From an uncultured bacterium (GTDB lineage: Bacteria; CAIWAD01), in the NCBI GenBank assembly GCA_903910645.1, contig CAIWAD010000031.1:1-34753 (forward strand): DNA of 34,753 bases, given 5' to 3'. Of this stretch, positions 8,283-17,839 are shown one piece after another. A model generated the notes under the pieces. That model did not search any database, was not told where the DNA came from, and saw only the letters and a list, made by a program, of their open reading frames with translations. How positions within the stretch are numbered: the stretch's first letter is position 1; each line of letters begins with the position of its first letter. A program made the translations under genes and the position numbers.

Positions 8283-10112
8283 ATGTGGTGGGAACGCGAC
8301 CAGTCCACGGAACCGGAAGTCGGGGCCCTGCCCACCTGGGCCATGTTGCGCCGCATCCATCCCTATGTGAAGCCCCACCTGCCAGCCTTTGGCGCCGCCT
8401 TTGCCCTGGCCATGCTGGCCGTGGCCTTCACCCTGGTGCAGCCCCTCATTTTCAAGCACATCGTGGATGTGGATTTTCCCGCCAAGGACCTGGCGGGCCT
8501 TAGCCGCAGCGCTCTGCTTTACCTGGCACTACTGACGGCAGGCTCCCTGGCCGGCGGCGCGGCCACCATCATGCTGGGGCGTGGCGGTGTGGATGTGGTG
8601 AACCGCGTGAAGCAGGATCTCTTCGCCAAGGCCCTGGAGCTGGGTCTGCCCTGGGTGGAGTCCAAACCCGTGGGCACCCTGGTTTCGCGCATCGAGTCCG
8701 ACAGCCAGCGTCTGGTGAGCCTGACGAGCACCATGGCCGTGCGCATTCTCAGCGCCGTGGTGATGATCGTGGGCAGCGTGGTGGTGATTGCGGGCGTGGA
8801 CCGGCGCCTCTTTTTCATTGCCGTGCTCTTCCTGCCGGTAATGGTCGCCGGCACGCTGGTGATCTTCGCAGGCATGCGCAAACGCTTCCGCGAGGAGCGC
8901 AGGCAGTACGCCCTGATTTCCGGTGAAGTGGCCGAGCTGGCTCCGGCGGCGCGGCTGGTCCAGGCCCTGGGCGTGGAGGAGTGGGCCCACGAGCGCCTGG
9001 CCAGGCGCAATCGGGGCTACAAGCGTTTCGTGGTGCGTCTGAACCTGCTGGAGTATTCCCTGTGGAACGGCATGGGCCTGGTGCAGATCATCATGACCGC
9101 CATGGCCCTGTGGATGGGCAGCGCGTGGATCGCCGACGGCAGCCTGAAGGCCGGTGCCCTGGTGATGTTCGCCCAGTACGCGGCCATGATCTACTGGCCG
9201 GTGATCGAGCTCTCCGAACAGTTGGCGGAAATCCAGCGCGCCGGTGGCGCGGCGGATCGCATTTTCACCCTGCTGGACACGGCATCCCAAGTGCCTGTGC
9301 CGGTGGATCCCGTGCCGCTGCCCCAGCGGCCCGGGCGCCTGGAGTTTCGTCAGGTCACTTTCGCCTATGCGGGCGGAGAGCCTGTGTTGAAGGACTTCAA
9401 TCTGGTGGTGGAGGCCGGGCAGACCGTGGCGCTGGTGGGTCCCACCGGCGGCGGCAAGAGCACGATCCTGACCCTGGCCACCCGTTTGCGGGATGTGGGC
9501 AGCGGCCAGATCCTGCTGGACGGTCAGGACATCCGCGCCTTCGATCCCCGCGCCTACCGCCGGCTCTTTGGCCTGGTGCTGCAGGACCTCTACCTCTTTC
9601 CCGCCACCATTGAGGACAACCTGCGTGCATTCCGCGAGGATGTGCCGCCGGAGCGGGTGCGCCAGGCCGCGGCTGTGGCGGGCATTGAAGAGGAAATCCT
9701 GCGCCGCCCGGAAGCTTACCGGACGGTGCTGGCCGAGCGCGGCGCCGATTTGTCCTACGGCCAGCGCCAGCTGTTGGCCCTTGCCCGCGCCCTGGCGGTG
9801 GATCCTCCCATCCTTGTGCTGGACGAAGCCACCAGCAGTGTGGACCCACGCACGGAGCGCCGCATCCAGCGCACGCTGGAGACCCTGACCCAGGGACGCA
9901 CCACCCTGGTGGTGGCCCATCGTCTGAGCACCGTGCGTCACGCCCACCGCATCCTGGTGGTGAGCGGCGGCCAGGTGGTGGAGCAGGGCACCCACACAGA
10001 GCTGCTGGCGCTGGATGGCGTCTACGCCCGCCTGCTGCACGCCCAGCAAGTGGGGCGCCACGGCGAGGATCTCCTGCAGGAGGAAGAGCGCGGCGCGGAG
10101 GTCCTGGCATGA
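8283..10112 (+). CDS. ABC exporter half-transporter (TMD-NBD), subunit 1
   Basis: Walker A GPTGGGKST, signature LSYGQRQ, Walker B ILVLDEATSSVD, H-loop VVAHRLST; ORF open from 8196, ATG 8283 preferred with AGGGGGAG upstream. Confidence 0.88.
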   Translation: MWWERDQSTEPEVGALPTWAMLRRIHPYVKPHLPAFGAAFALAMLAVAFTLVQPLIFKHIVDVDFPAKDLAGLSRSALLYLALLTAGSLAGGAATIMLGRGGVDVVNRVKQDLFAKALELGLPWVESKPVGTLVSRIESDSQRLVSLTSTMAVRILSAVVMIVGSVVVIAGVDRRLFFIAVLFLPVMVAGTLVIFAGMRKRFREERRQYALISGEVAELAPAARLVQALGVEEWAHERLARRNRGYKRFVVRLNLLEYSLWNGMGLVQIIMTAMALWMGSAWIADGSLKAGALVMFAQYAAMIYWPVIELSEQLAEIQRAGGAADRIFTLLDTASQVPVPVDPVPLPQRPGRLEFRQVTFAYAGGEPVLKDFNLVVEAGQTVALVGPTGGGKSTILTLATRLRDVGSGQILLDGQDIRAFDPRAYRRLFGLVLQDLYLFPATIEDNLRAFREDVPPERVRQAAAVAGIEEEILRRPEAYRTVLAERGADLSYGQRQLLALARALAVDPPILVLDEATSSVDPRTERRIQRTLETLTQGRTTLVVAHRLSTVRHAHRILVVSGGQVVEQGTHTELLALDGVYARLLHAQQVGRHGEDLLQEEERGAEVLA

Positions 10113-11818
10113 AATCGCTGGGAAAAGTGCTGGCGTGGTTCCTGCCCTACTGGCGTCAGCGGCGGCGGGGCATGGGCCTGGTCCTGCTGCTGACCGCCCT
10201 GGGCGTGGGGGCCAGCACGGTCTATCCCCTGCTTTTCAAGTTCGTGCTGGACAGCCTGGTGGAGAGCGGATCACCCCTGGAGGCCCGCACCTGGGTGCTG
10301 GCCCTGCTGGCGGTGGGACTGGCGCAACAGCTGCTGCAGTGGCTGCTTCCCGTCTCCCGCGCCGCCCAGAACCTGGGCCACGCCATGGAAATCCGCCTTA
10401 GTCTGTTCGACCGCATCCTGCGCAAGCGCGCGGCGTTCTTTTCCCGCTTCCGCAGTGGTGATTTGGTCACGCGGCTGACGGATGACATTGATGTGGAGGA
10501 CAAGCTGGCCTGGTACTCCTGCTCGGGAGTCTTCCGCCCCATTGAAGCCATTCTGCGCCTGCTCTTCGCCGTGGGCGTGATGATGAGCCTGGACTGGCGC
10601 CTGACTCTCATGGCTGTGGCGCCTCTGCCCGTGGTGGTGTGGCTGATGACCCGCACGGAGCACCTGCAGGAACGCCACTACAAGGAGCGCCAGAAGCGCA
10701 CCAGCGAGACGGTGGATGTGCTGGAGGCGGCCTTCAGTGGTGTGCGCATTGTGCTGGCCTATGCCGCGGAACGGGCCCAGGCCCTGCTCTTTCGCCAGGC
10801 GCTGGACCGGCGTGTGCGCAGCGAGAAGAATGTGCTGACCTTGCGCGCCGTGCTGGAAGGCCTGGGTGCGCTGCTCAACCAGAGCGGTGTGATCATTGTG
10901 CTCTTCGCCGGCGGCTGGTTCCTCATGCGCGGCCAGATCACGCTGGGGGACTTTTACGCCTTCGTGGCCTATCTGGGCAGTCTCACCGGGCCTTTGTGGA
11001 CCATCAGCTGGTTCTTCGTCTCCACCAATGTGGTGGCCTCCAGCGTGGAGCGCATGCGGCAGCTGGAGGCGGAACCGGAGCGCCCGCCCGGCCAGGCTTC
11101 GCCTCCAATGGTGGAGACGCTGCGGGTGGAGCAGCTTTATTTCGCGTGGACCACCGATGCACCGCCCTTGTTGGATGCCGTGGATCTTGTCCTTTCCCGT
11201 GGCGAGACGGTGGCCGTGGTGGGCCCGGTGGGATGTGGCAAGAGCACGCTGCTGGAACTGATGGCGGGCCTGCAGGATCCCACCTCCGGACGCGTGCTGC
11301 TGGACGCCATGCCCGTGGAGGAGTTGTCCAGCGCGGTGCGTGGCGCCCGCCTGGGTTGGGTGCCCCAGGAGAGCCTGCTCTTCAGCGGTGATGTGGCGGA
11401 GAATGTGGCGCTGGGCCGCGCCCACTTGCAGAATGGACAGGTGGAGAATGCCCTGACCACCGCCTGCGTGCACCACGAGTTTCCGCCCGACCGGCACATC
11501 GATCAGGGAGGCGTGGGCCTGTCCGGCGGGCAGCGCGGCCGCGTCTCGTTGGCCCGTGCGCTGGCCTCGGAGCCGGATTTCCTGCTTCTGGATGATGCCA
11601 CCAGCGCCCTGGACGCCACCACGGAACAGCTCTTCTGGGCTGGCCTGCGCCAGGCCCATCCCCGCATCGGCGTGCTGGTGTCCACCCATCGCGAAGCCAC
11701 GGCCAGGGTGGCGGATCGGGTGCTGTGGCTGGAACACGGTCGCTTCATCCACGAAGGTCGCCACGAGGAGCTGCTGGCTCGCGAGCCGGGTTACCGTGAG
11801 CTCTTCGCCCGGGAATAG
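10109..11818 (+). CDS. ABC exporter half-transporter (TMD-NBD), subunit 2
   Basis: Walker A GPVGCGKST, signature LSGGQRGRVSLARAL, Walker B FLLLDDATSALDA, H-loop VSTHREAT; ATGA overlap with subunit 1. Confidence 0.9.
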   Translation: MKSLGKVLAWFLPYWRQRRRGMGLVLLLTALGVGASTVYPLLFKFVLDSLVESGSPLEARTWVLALLAVGLAQQLLQWLLPVSRAAQNLGHAMEIRLSLFDRILRKRAAFFSRFRSGDLVTRLTDDIDVEDKLAWYSCSGVFRPIEAILRLLFAVGVMMSLDWRLTLMAVAPLPVVVWLMTRTEHLQERHYKERQKRTSETVDVLEAAFSGVRIVLAYAAERAQALLFRQALDRRVRSEKNVLTLRAVLEGLGALLNQSGVIIVLFAGGWFLMRGQITLGDFYAFVAYLGSLTGPLWTISWFFVSTNVVASSVERMRQLEAEPERPPGQASPPMVETLRVEQLYFAWTTDAPPLLDAVDLVLSRGETVAVVGPVGCGKSTLLELMAGLQDPTSGRVLLDAMPVEELSSAVRGARLGWVPQESLLFSGDVAENVALGRAHLQNGQVENALTTACVHHEFPPDRHIDQGGVGLSGGQRGRVSLARALASEPDFLLLDDATSALDATTEQLFWAGLRQAHPRIGVLVSTHREATARVADRVLWLEHGRFIHEGRHEELLAREPGYRELFARE

Positions 11819-11995
11819 GCTTGTCCAGTCAGCCTCTTGGAGAGGTTTCGCGCTTCACCCACGAACAATCCCATTGTGACACCCGTGAATCCCCAGGTGG
11901 GCAGGATCCTGCACCGGCTGCTGGCCTTCACGGGAGAGCCCGGTCTTGCGTAAGCTTGATTCCCTGACCTGTGTGGCAGCGCCGCTGGAGAGAAG

Positions 11996-12019
11996 AAAGG
12001 GCCCGCATGCGGGCCCTTT
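11996..12019 (-). terminator. Perfect 24-bp palindrome, likely terminator of the minus-strand MFS gene
   Basis: AAAGGGCCCGCATGCGGGCCCTTT, self-complementary, 21 bp past the MFS stop. Confidence 0.65.
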
Positions 12020-12040
12020 GTGCGTCGGATGGGTGGAGGA

Positions 12041-13432
12041 TCAGGCCGCTTCGCCCTCGCGCCGGTTCATGAGCACGGCGGGCAGGAAGGGAATGAGAAT
12101 GAGCACCAGGGCCGTGGTGCCGGCATTCACCCACACCAGGCGGGAGAACTCCCACTGGTGGTGGTCAATCAGCCAGGAGCCGAGGATGTCGTTCAGGCTG
12201 ATGGCCAGGTTGCGCACGCTCATCATCAACGCGAATCCCAGCGCCTCGCAGCCCCTGGGCGTGCAGCGCACCGCCAGGTCCATCATGGCCACCTCCGCCA
12301 CCACGCCGATGAAGGTGGCAAGGGTGTCAATGGAAAGGGCCGTCACATGGGTGCTGCCTGCCACGCAACTGCCGTAGAAGAGGTACATGAGGGTGGCGGC
12401 GGCGCTGGAGGCGATGCTGAAGGTTAGCAGCACGCGCAGGTTGAAACGCTTGCAATAGATGCCGTAGAGCAGGGCGGAGGCAATGCCGAAGGCGCCGGCC
12501 ACCGTTTCGATGAGGCCAATGAAGGGTGTGCTGAACTGCAGCTTGTCCGTCTGCATGAAGTAGAGGGGCGTCTGAAAGCCCGGCGCCATGTAGAAAAGGA
12601 AGACCACCACGGCGGCGCTCCACAGGGTGCGTGCGCGGCCCAGGGTCTTCAATTGGGCCCAGGCATTGCGGAAGACCTGGCTGTCGGACTTGGCCAGGTG
12701 CTTCTCCGGAAGGTAGAGATAGGTCAGGGGCACCAGGGCGAAGAGCAGGAAGGCCCCCGCCCCGGCCGTCCAGCCGAAGGCCTTGGTGGCCAGGAAACCG
12801 CCTGCCACACCATTGAGCAGGCTCACGCCGCTTTGCACAATCTGCCGCAGGGAGGTGATGCGTCCGGCGGCGTCGTAACGCTGCCCGGCCTCCACCATCA
12901 AGCCGCCCATGACTGTGCTGGAGAACACCATGAAGACATTCAGGCCCACGGCTCCCCACAACAGCAGCTGGTACTGCATGGCGCTCATGACGCCCGGCGT
13001 GTGGCCCATGAAGTCATAGAAAGTCTGCCCCAGCCCGTTGGGAAGCAGGGAGATGGGATCCATCACCATGCCCACGAAGAGCCAGCACAGGGCCGCCAGC
13101 CCGGCCGCGATCATCATGTAGTGGCGGCGGCGGGTGCCGAACAGGGGAAAAGCGTCGGTGAGCAGTCCAGCGAAGGGTTTCAGATTCCAGGCGAAGACGG
13201 CGATGGCCATGAAGGTGGCGATCTGCGTGGCGTCGAAGCCGTAGGTGTTCTTCAACACGGTCTGGAAGGGCAGGCGGCCCAGCACGCGCACCTGTGCGAT
13301 GGTGGTGGCGAAGGCGCCCGCCGCCACCAGGATGCGGAACTGGTTGAATGTTACGCCCGAAGTGGAGTCCGACAGATGGGCTGTGCGCTCGGCTTCGCCG
13401 TTGCCGCCCTTTGGCTTGGGGTTTTTGGACAC
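12041..13432 (-). CDS. MFS transporter of folate/biopterin (BT1/FBT) type
   Basis: FAWNLKPFAGLLTDAFPLFGTRRRHYM and C-terminal CTPRGCEALGFALMMSVRNLAISLNDILGSWL resemble FBT family motifs; multi-TM. Confidence 0.75.
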   Translation of the reverse strand: MSKNPKPKGGNGEAERTAHLSDSTSGVTFNQFRILVAAGAFATTIAQVRVLGRLPFQTVLKNTYGFDATQIATFMAIAVFAWNLKPFAGLLTDAFPLFGTRRRHYMMIAAGLAALCWLFVGMVMDPISLLPNGLGQTFYDFMGHTPGVMSAMQYQLLLWGAVGLNVFMVFSSTVMGGLMVEAGQRYDAAGRITSLRQIVQSGVSLLNGVAGGFLATKAFGWTAGAGAFLLFALVPLTYLYLPEKHLAKSDSQVFRNAWAQLKTLGRARTLWSAAVVVFLFYMAPGFQTPLYFMQTDKLQFSTPFIGLIETVAGAFGIASALLYGIYCKRFNLRVLLTFSIASSAAATLMYLFYGSCVAGSTHVTALSIDTLATFIGVVAEVAMMDLAVRCTPRGCEALGFALMMSVRNLAISLNDILGSWLIDHHQWEFSRLVWVNAGTTALVLILIPFLPAVLMNRREGEAA

Positions 13433-13495
13433 GAGATCTCCCAGGTGGGGGCCTGTTGGGCCGTGTGGTTTGGGGAATGGTAGTGGGCGCCAGGC

Positions 13496-14587
13496 CTACC
13501 AGGCCTGCAACACCTCGATGAAGCGGTCGATTTCCTCCCTTAGGCCCGTGCTGACGCGGATGCAGTGGGGCAGGCGGAAAGCACCCAGCGGTCGCACAAT
13601 GACGCCGCTCAGCAGGCAGTGGCGGGCGAAAGCGTCCGCCTCTTCCGCCGAGGCCAGGGGGAACATGACGAAGTTGGCCTGGCTGGGCACCGGCGCGAAG
13701 CCCTTGGCTTCAAGAGCCTCTGTCAGGCGCTGGCGGCCTTCGGCGCTAAGGGCCAGGGTGTGGGCCAGGAAATCCGTGTCCTGCAGGGCCGCCACGCCCG
13801 CCGCCTGTCCAGGGATGCTGGGCTCGAAGGGCAGTTTCACCTTCATGAGGTTGGTGATGAGGTCTCCGTGGGCGAAGCCGTAGCCCACGCGCAAGCCCGC
13901 CAGGCCGTGTGATTTACTGAAAGTGCGCAGGGTAAGGACATTGTCGAAGCGATAGAGCAGGCTGTCCGGGTTGTCCGCTGAGGGGTCCACATACTCGATG
14001 TACGCCTCGTCCATCACCACCAGGGTATGGGAAGGCACCTGCTCCATGAAATGGCTGAACTCGGCCTTGGAGAAGATGGTCCCCGTGGGATTGTTGGGGT
14101 TGGCCAGGTAGACAAGGCGCGTCTTCGGGCCAATGGCTGCCGCCATGGCGTCCAGGTCGAAGTGGTAATCCGCCCGCAGGGGCACCGTGCGCAGGGCCAC
14201 GCCCCGGCTCTGGGCCAGCACATAGAAACCCACGAAGGTGCCTTCGCTGGTGAGCAGCTCGTCATCGTGCTCGAGGAAGGTGCGCAGGATATTGGCCAGG
14301 ATGCTCTCCGAGCCCGATCCACACACCACATTCTCCCGCCGCACCTTGAAGTGGGCGGCAATGGCGTCGCGCAAATCCAGGGCTCCCACATCCGGATAGC
14401 GCGCCAATTCACCCAGGCAGGCACGGATGGCCTCCAGCGCCCGTGGACTGCCGCCCCGTGGATTTTCATTGGATGCCAGCTTCACCACATGCTGCAGTCC
14501 CAGTTCCTCCTGCACCTCGCGGATGGGCTTGCCGGGTTTGTAGGGGCTCAGGTCGCGAATGTATGTGGGGACCAAAGGGCGGGACAT
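13496..14587 (-). CDS. hisC: Histidinol-phosphate aminotransferase-type class I/II PLP enzyme
   Basis: LSPYKPGKPIREVQEELGLQHVVKLASNENPRGGSP, YLANPNNPTGT, VVMDEAYIEYVD, TFSKSHGLAGLRVGYG; MSRPLV start preferred. Confidence 0.85.
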   Translation of the reverse strand: MSRPLVPTYIRDLSPYKPGKPIREVQEELGLQHVVKLASNENPRGGSPRALEAIRACLGELARYPDVGALDLRDAIAAHFKVRRENVVCGSGSESILANILRTFLEHDDELLTSEGTFVGFYVLAQSRGVALRTVPLRADYHFDLDAMAAAIGPKTRLVYLANPNNPTGTIFSKAEFSHFMEQVPSHTLVVMDEAYIEYVDPSADNPDSLLYRFDNVLTLRTFSKSHGLAGLRVGYGFAHGDLITNLMKVKLPFEPSIPGQAAGVAALQDTDFLAHTLALSAEGRQRLTEALEAKGFAPVPSQANFVMFPLASAEEADAFARHCLLSGVIVRPLGAFRLPHCIRVSTGLREEIDRFIEVLQAW

Positions 14588-14831
14588 AGTGTTCTCCGGT
14601 TTGCTGCGCCCAATGTGGCAAGAGGCGGGTGAACTTGGATTCGGGGGCGTGGATGCGTCCTGATTGAAGGAATTCGTTAGAAAGTTCAACAGGCGCCATC
14701 GCCTGCCAGGTGAAGGAAGTTCCCCCCATGTGGCCGAACTGGGCGTGGCGCGCTGGTCTCGATCCAACTGAAAAGATTGCCAGTCAATCAGTTCTGCGGA
14801 TGGCTGCAGCCCGGCGAACTTGAGCTCCTTT

Positions 14832-14868
14832 TTGAACTATGTGCCCCCATGTGTTACTCTCGTAACAC
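14832..14868 (+). promoter_or_regulatory. Candidate promoter with overlapping Rex-like operator
   Basis: TTGAAC 14832-14837, 17-nt spacer, extended -10 TGT-TACTCT 14855-14860; inverted repeat GTGTTAC-TCTC-GTAACAC 14851-14868. Confidence 0.55.
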
Positions 14869-14949
14869 GGCGCCATGGAGCTTCGCCCGAGCCTGTGCAA
14901 AGCGGGTCGAGGCTGCCGTGGAAGCCGCTCATCAAGCTGTGAGGCGTTT

Positions 14950-15252
14950 ATGTCCACCATACTCGACAAGGCAACGGTGGCGGTGAAGCCCGAACTCTGC
15001 AAAGGGTGCGGGCTTTGCATTGTCGCCTGCCCTGTGGATGTGCTCTCCTTCCATGAGCACTTCAACACCAAGGGTTACCACTACGCCATGTACATGGGCG
15101 ACGGCTGCACGGGCTGTGGCATTTGCTACTACGCCTGTCCGGAGCCGGAGGCCATTGTGGTGTGGAAGAAGGGCGCCAGGGTGCCCGAAGGATTCCAGGT
15201 AAGGGAATACGAGGCCAGTGGCGTGCTGCCGCTGGAGGAGGCCGAGGCATGA
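14950..15252 (+). CDS. 2x[4Fe-4S] ferredoxin subunit (delta) of 2-oxoacid:ferredoxin oxidoreductase
   Basis: [14 protein letters not shown] and [16 protein letters not shown] motifs, directly upstream of alpha subunit. Confidence 0.88.
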   Translation: MSTILDKATVAVKPELCKGCGLCIVACPVDVLSFHEHFNTKGYHYAMYMGDGCTGCGICYYACPEPEAIVVWKKGARVPEGFQVREYEASGVLPLEEAEA

Positions 15253-16301
15253 GCAAGATCCTCATGAAGGGCAACGACGCGGTGCTGCGCGCCGCCGTGT
15301 TGGCGGGCTGTCGCCAGTACTTCGGTTACCCCATCACCCCGGCCAGTGAAATCGCCGAGTCCGCCGCCTACTACCTGCCCCGCGTGGGCGGGACCTTCAT
15401 CCAGGCGGAGTCGGAAGTGGCGGCCATCAACATGGTTTACGGCGCGGCGGGGGGCGGCGGCCGCGTGCTCACCGCCAGCAGCAGCCCGGGCATCAGCCTG
15501 AAGCAGGAGGGCGTGTCCTACGCCGCCGGGGCGGAGCTGCCCTGCGTGATCATCAACATCAACCGCGGCGGGCCGGGCCTGGGCAACATCGCCCCGGAGC
15601 AGAGCGATTACAACCAGCTGTGCAAGGGCGGTGGCCACGGCAACTACAAGACCCCCGTGTTGGCTCCCAACTGCGTGCAGGAATTCGCGGACCTGGTGCG
15701 CAAGGCCTTCGAGCTGGCGGAAGAGTACCGCACACCCGTCTACCTTCAAGCCGATGGCGTGATTGGGCAGATGATGGAGCCGGTGGAGTTCCCGGAGCCC
15801 GTGCTGGAGCTGCCCCGCCGGGACTGGGCCATCTACGCGGACAAGGAGAGCAAGCACAATCTCATCAGCAGCATCCAGCTGCAGCCGGACGACCTGGAAG
15901 CCTTGAACCGCCATCTGCAGGCCAAGTACGCGGTCCTGCAGGAGCGCGAGGTGATGGTGGACGAGTACCGCACGGAGGACGCGGAATTCGTGCTGACGGG
16001 CTTCGGCATTGTCAGCCGCATCCTGCGCAGCGCCGTGGATGTGCTGCGTGACAAGGGCGTGAACGTGGGCCTGATCCGGCCCATCACCCTGGTGCCCTTC
16101 CCCGAGGTGCAGTTCAAGGCCCTGGCGGCCCGCACGAAGGCCTTCCTTTGTGTTGAATTGAACAACGGGCAGATGCTGCAGGATGTGCGCCTGTCCATCG
16201 AGTGTTCCCGCCCCGTGCATTTCTACAACCGCATGGGTGGCAACATTCCCACCACCGATGAAATTGTTTCGGCGGCCCTGTCGCACTTCCGGGAGGCCTG
16301 A
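15249..16301 (+). CDS. vorB: 2-oxoacid:ferredoxin oxidoreductase alpha subunit (VorB/KorA type)
   Basis: [70 protein letters not shown]; substrate specificity not determinable from sequence. Confidence 0.85.
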   Translation: MSKILMKGNDAVLRAAVLAGCRQYFGYPITPASEIAESAAYYLPRVGGTFIQAESEVAAINMVYGAAGGGGRVLTASSSPGISLKQEGVSYAAGAELPCVIININRGGPGLGNIAPEQSDYNQLCKGGGHGNYKTPVLAPNCVQEFADLVRKAFELAEEYRTPVYLQADGVIGQMMEPVEFPEPVLELPRRDWAIYADKESKHNLISSIQLQPDDLEALNRHLQAKYAVLQEREVMVDEYRTEDAEFVLTGFGIVSRILRSAVDVLRDKGVNVGLIRPITLVPFPEVQFKALAARTKAFLCVELNNGQMLQDVRLSIECSRPVHFYNRMGGNIPTTDEIVSAALSHFREA

Positions 16302-16304
16302 TCC

Positions 16305-17753
16305 ATGGCGGCAAGCAAGATTCTCAGCAAGTCGGCGGCCTTCTACGACAACTTCGAGCGCAGCGCCAACGCCGACAAGAAAACGACCCATTATTGTCCG
16401 GGCTGCGGCCACGGCCATGTGCACAAAATCATGGCGGAAGCCCTGCACGATTTCGAAGTGACGGACCGCAGCATCCTCATCAGCCCGGTGGGCTGCAGCG
16501 TGTTCGCCTACTACTACTTCGACATTGGCAACATCCAGGCCGCACACGGGCGCGCCCCGGCAGTGGCCACGGGCATCAAACGCACCCATCCCAACAGCAT
16601 CGTCATGAGTTACCAGGGGGACGGCGACCTGGCGGCCATCGGCACCAGTGAGATCATCCACGCCGCCAACCGCGGCGAGCACATCACCGTCATCTTCATC
16701 AACAACGCCATCTACGGCATGACGGGTGGCCAAATGGCGCCCACCACGCTCATCGAGCAGAAGAGCTCCACCAGCCCCTATGGCCGCAACTCGGACAACG
16801 AGGGCTTCCCCATCCGCGTGGCGGAGTTGCTCAACAGCCTGCAGGCGCCGGTGTTCATCGAGCGCACCAGCCTGCACACGCCCCAGCACATCAACCGCAC
16901 GCGCCGGGCCATTCGTCGCGCGCTGCAGGCGCAGATCGACCGCAAGGGCTTCACCTTCGTGGAAGTGCTAAGCCCCTGCCCCAGCGGCTGGAAGCTCAAT
17001 CCCGTGGACAGCATGAAGTGGATTGAGGAGAACATGCTGAAGGTGTTCCCCCTGGGGAATCTGCGTGACCGCATTGACGACACGCCTTCCCGGGAGACCA
17101 TCAACCTGGACATGACCTCCGCCATGATCCTGAAGAAGCTGGATCTGCTGCAGCCCGAGGTTCGCACACCGGCGCGCACCCAGGTGGAGGCGCGCTTCCG
17201 CGATCCGGAGATCCTGGCGGCGGGTTTCGGCGGCCAGGGCATCATGCTGCTGGGCGTGGCGCTGGCGGAGGCAGGCATGCGCGAGGGCTACCAGTCCAGC
17301 TGGATCCCCGCCTACGGCCCGGAGATGCGTGGCGGCACGGCCAATTGCAGCGTGCGCATCAGCGAGCGGGAAATCGGCAGCCCCATGGTGCACGATCCGG
17401 ACATCCTGCTGGCCTTCAACCGTCCCAGCCTGGAGAAGTTCGAGGCCACGGCCAAGGCTGGCGGCGTCATCTTCTATGACAGCAGTCTCATCGACATTGT
17501 CCCCGCTCGCAGCGATTGTGACATTGTGCCCATTCCCTTCACCAAGCTGGCCGATGAGCTGGGCAACACGCGCATCGCCAACATGGTGGCCTTCGGCGCG
17601 GTGGTGGGTTACACCAACCTGCTCAACATCGAGACCTGCGTGGACGCCCTTTCCACGGTGGTGAAACGCGCCGCCCTGGTGGAGGTGAACAAGAAGGCGG
17701 TGTTGAAGGGTTATGAAGTAGGTCGCGAACTGCGCCGGCAAGCCGGCAAATAG
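16305..17753 (+). CDS. 2-oxoacid:ferredoxin oxidoreductase fused beta (TPP) + gamma subunit
   Basis: N-term HYCPGCGHGHVHKI, GDGDLAAIGTSEIIHAANRGEHITVIFINNAIYGMTGGQ (TPP domain); C-term PEILAAGFGGQGIMLLGVALAEAG...SSWIPAYGPEMRGGTANCSVRIS (gamma domain). Confidence 0.9.
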   Translation: MAASKILSKSAAFYDNFERSANADKKTTHYCPGCGHGHVHKIMAEALHDFEVTDRSILISPVGCSVFAYYYFDIGNIQAAHGRAPAVATGIKRTHPNSIVMSYQGDGDLAAIGTSEIIHAANRGEHITVIFINNAIYGMTGGQMAPTTLIEQKSSTSPYGRNSDNEGFPIRVAELLNSLQAPVFIERTSLHTPQHINRTRRAIRRALQAQIDRKGFTFVEVLSPCPSGWKLNPVDSMKWIEENMLKVFPLGNLRDRIDDTPSRETINLDMTSAMILKKLDLLQPEVRTPARTQVEARFRDPEILAAGFGGQGIMLLGVALAEAGMREGYQSSWIPAYGPEMRGGTANCSVRISEREIGSPMVHDPDILLAFNRPSLEKFEATAKAGGVIFYDSSLIDIVPARSDCDIVPIPFTKLADELGNTRIANMVAFGAVVGYTNLLNIETCVDALSTVVKRAALVEVNKKAVLKGYEVGRELRRQAGK

Positions 17754-17779
17754 GCTCGCGCCCAACCTTGACCTCCACG

Positions 17780-17807
17780 CGGGCATCCCTTGGGATGCCC
17801 GTTTTTT
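17780..17807 (+). terminator. Intrinsic terminator
   Basis: CGGGCATCCC-TT-GGGATGCCCG followed by TTTTTT. Confidence 0.88.
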
Positions 17808-17839
17808 CACAGGAGAGGGCTCATGGCGGACGCGGCACG

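Noticed and set aside
8529-11764. Two ~500-aa minus-strand ORFs (8529-10061, 10271-11764) opposite the ABC exporter genes
   Set aside because: Antisense shadow ORFs; no recognisable domains.
15129-16889. 586-aa antisense ORF over the 2-oxoacid oxidoreductase genes
   Set aside because: Same antisense artefact; the sense strand has clear catalytic motifs.
17768-17839. Upstream extension of the patatin ORF to 17768
   Set aside because: The extension runs through a strong intrinsic terminator; the patatin-like homology begins after GTG 17840.
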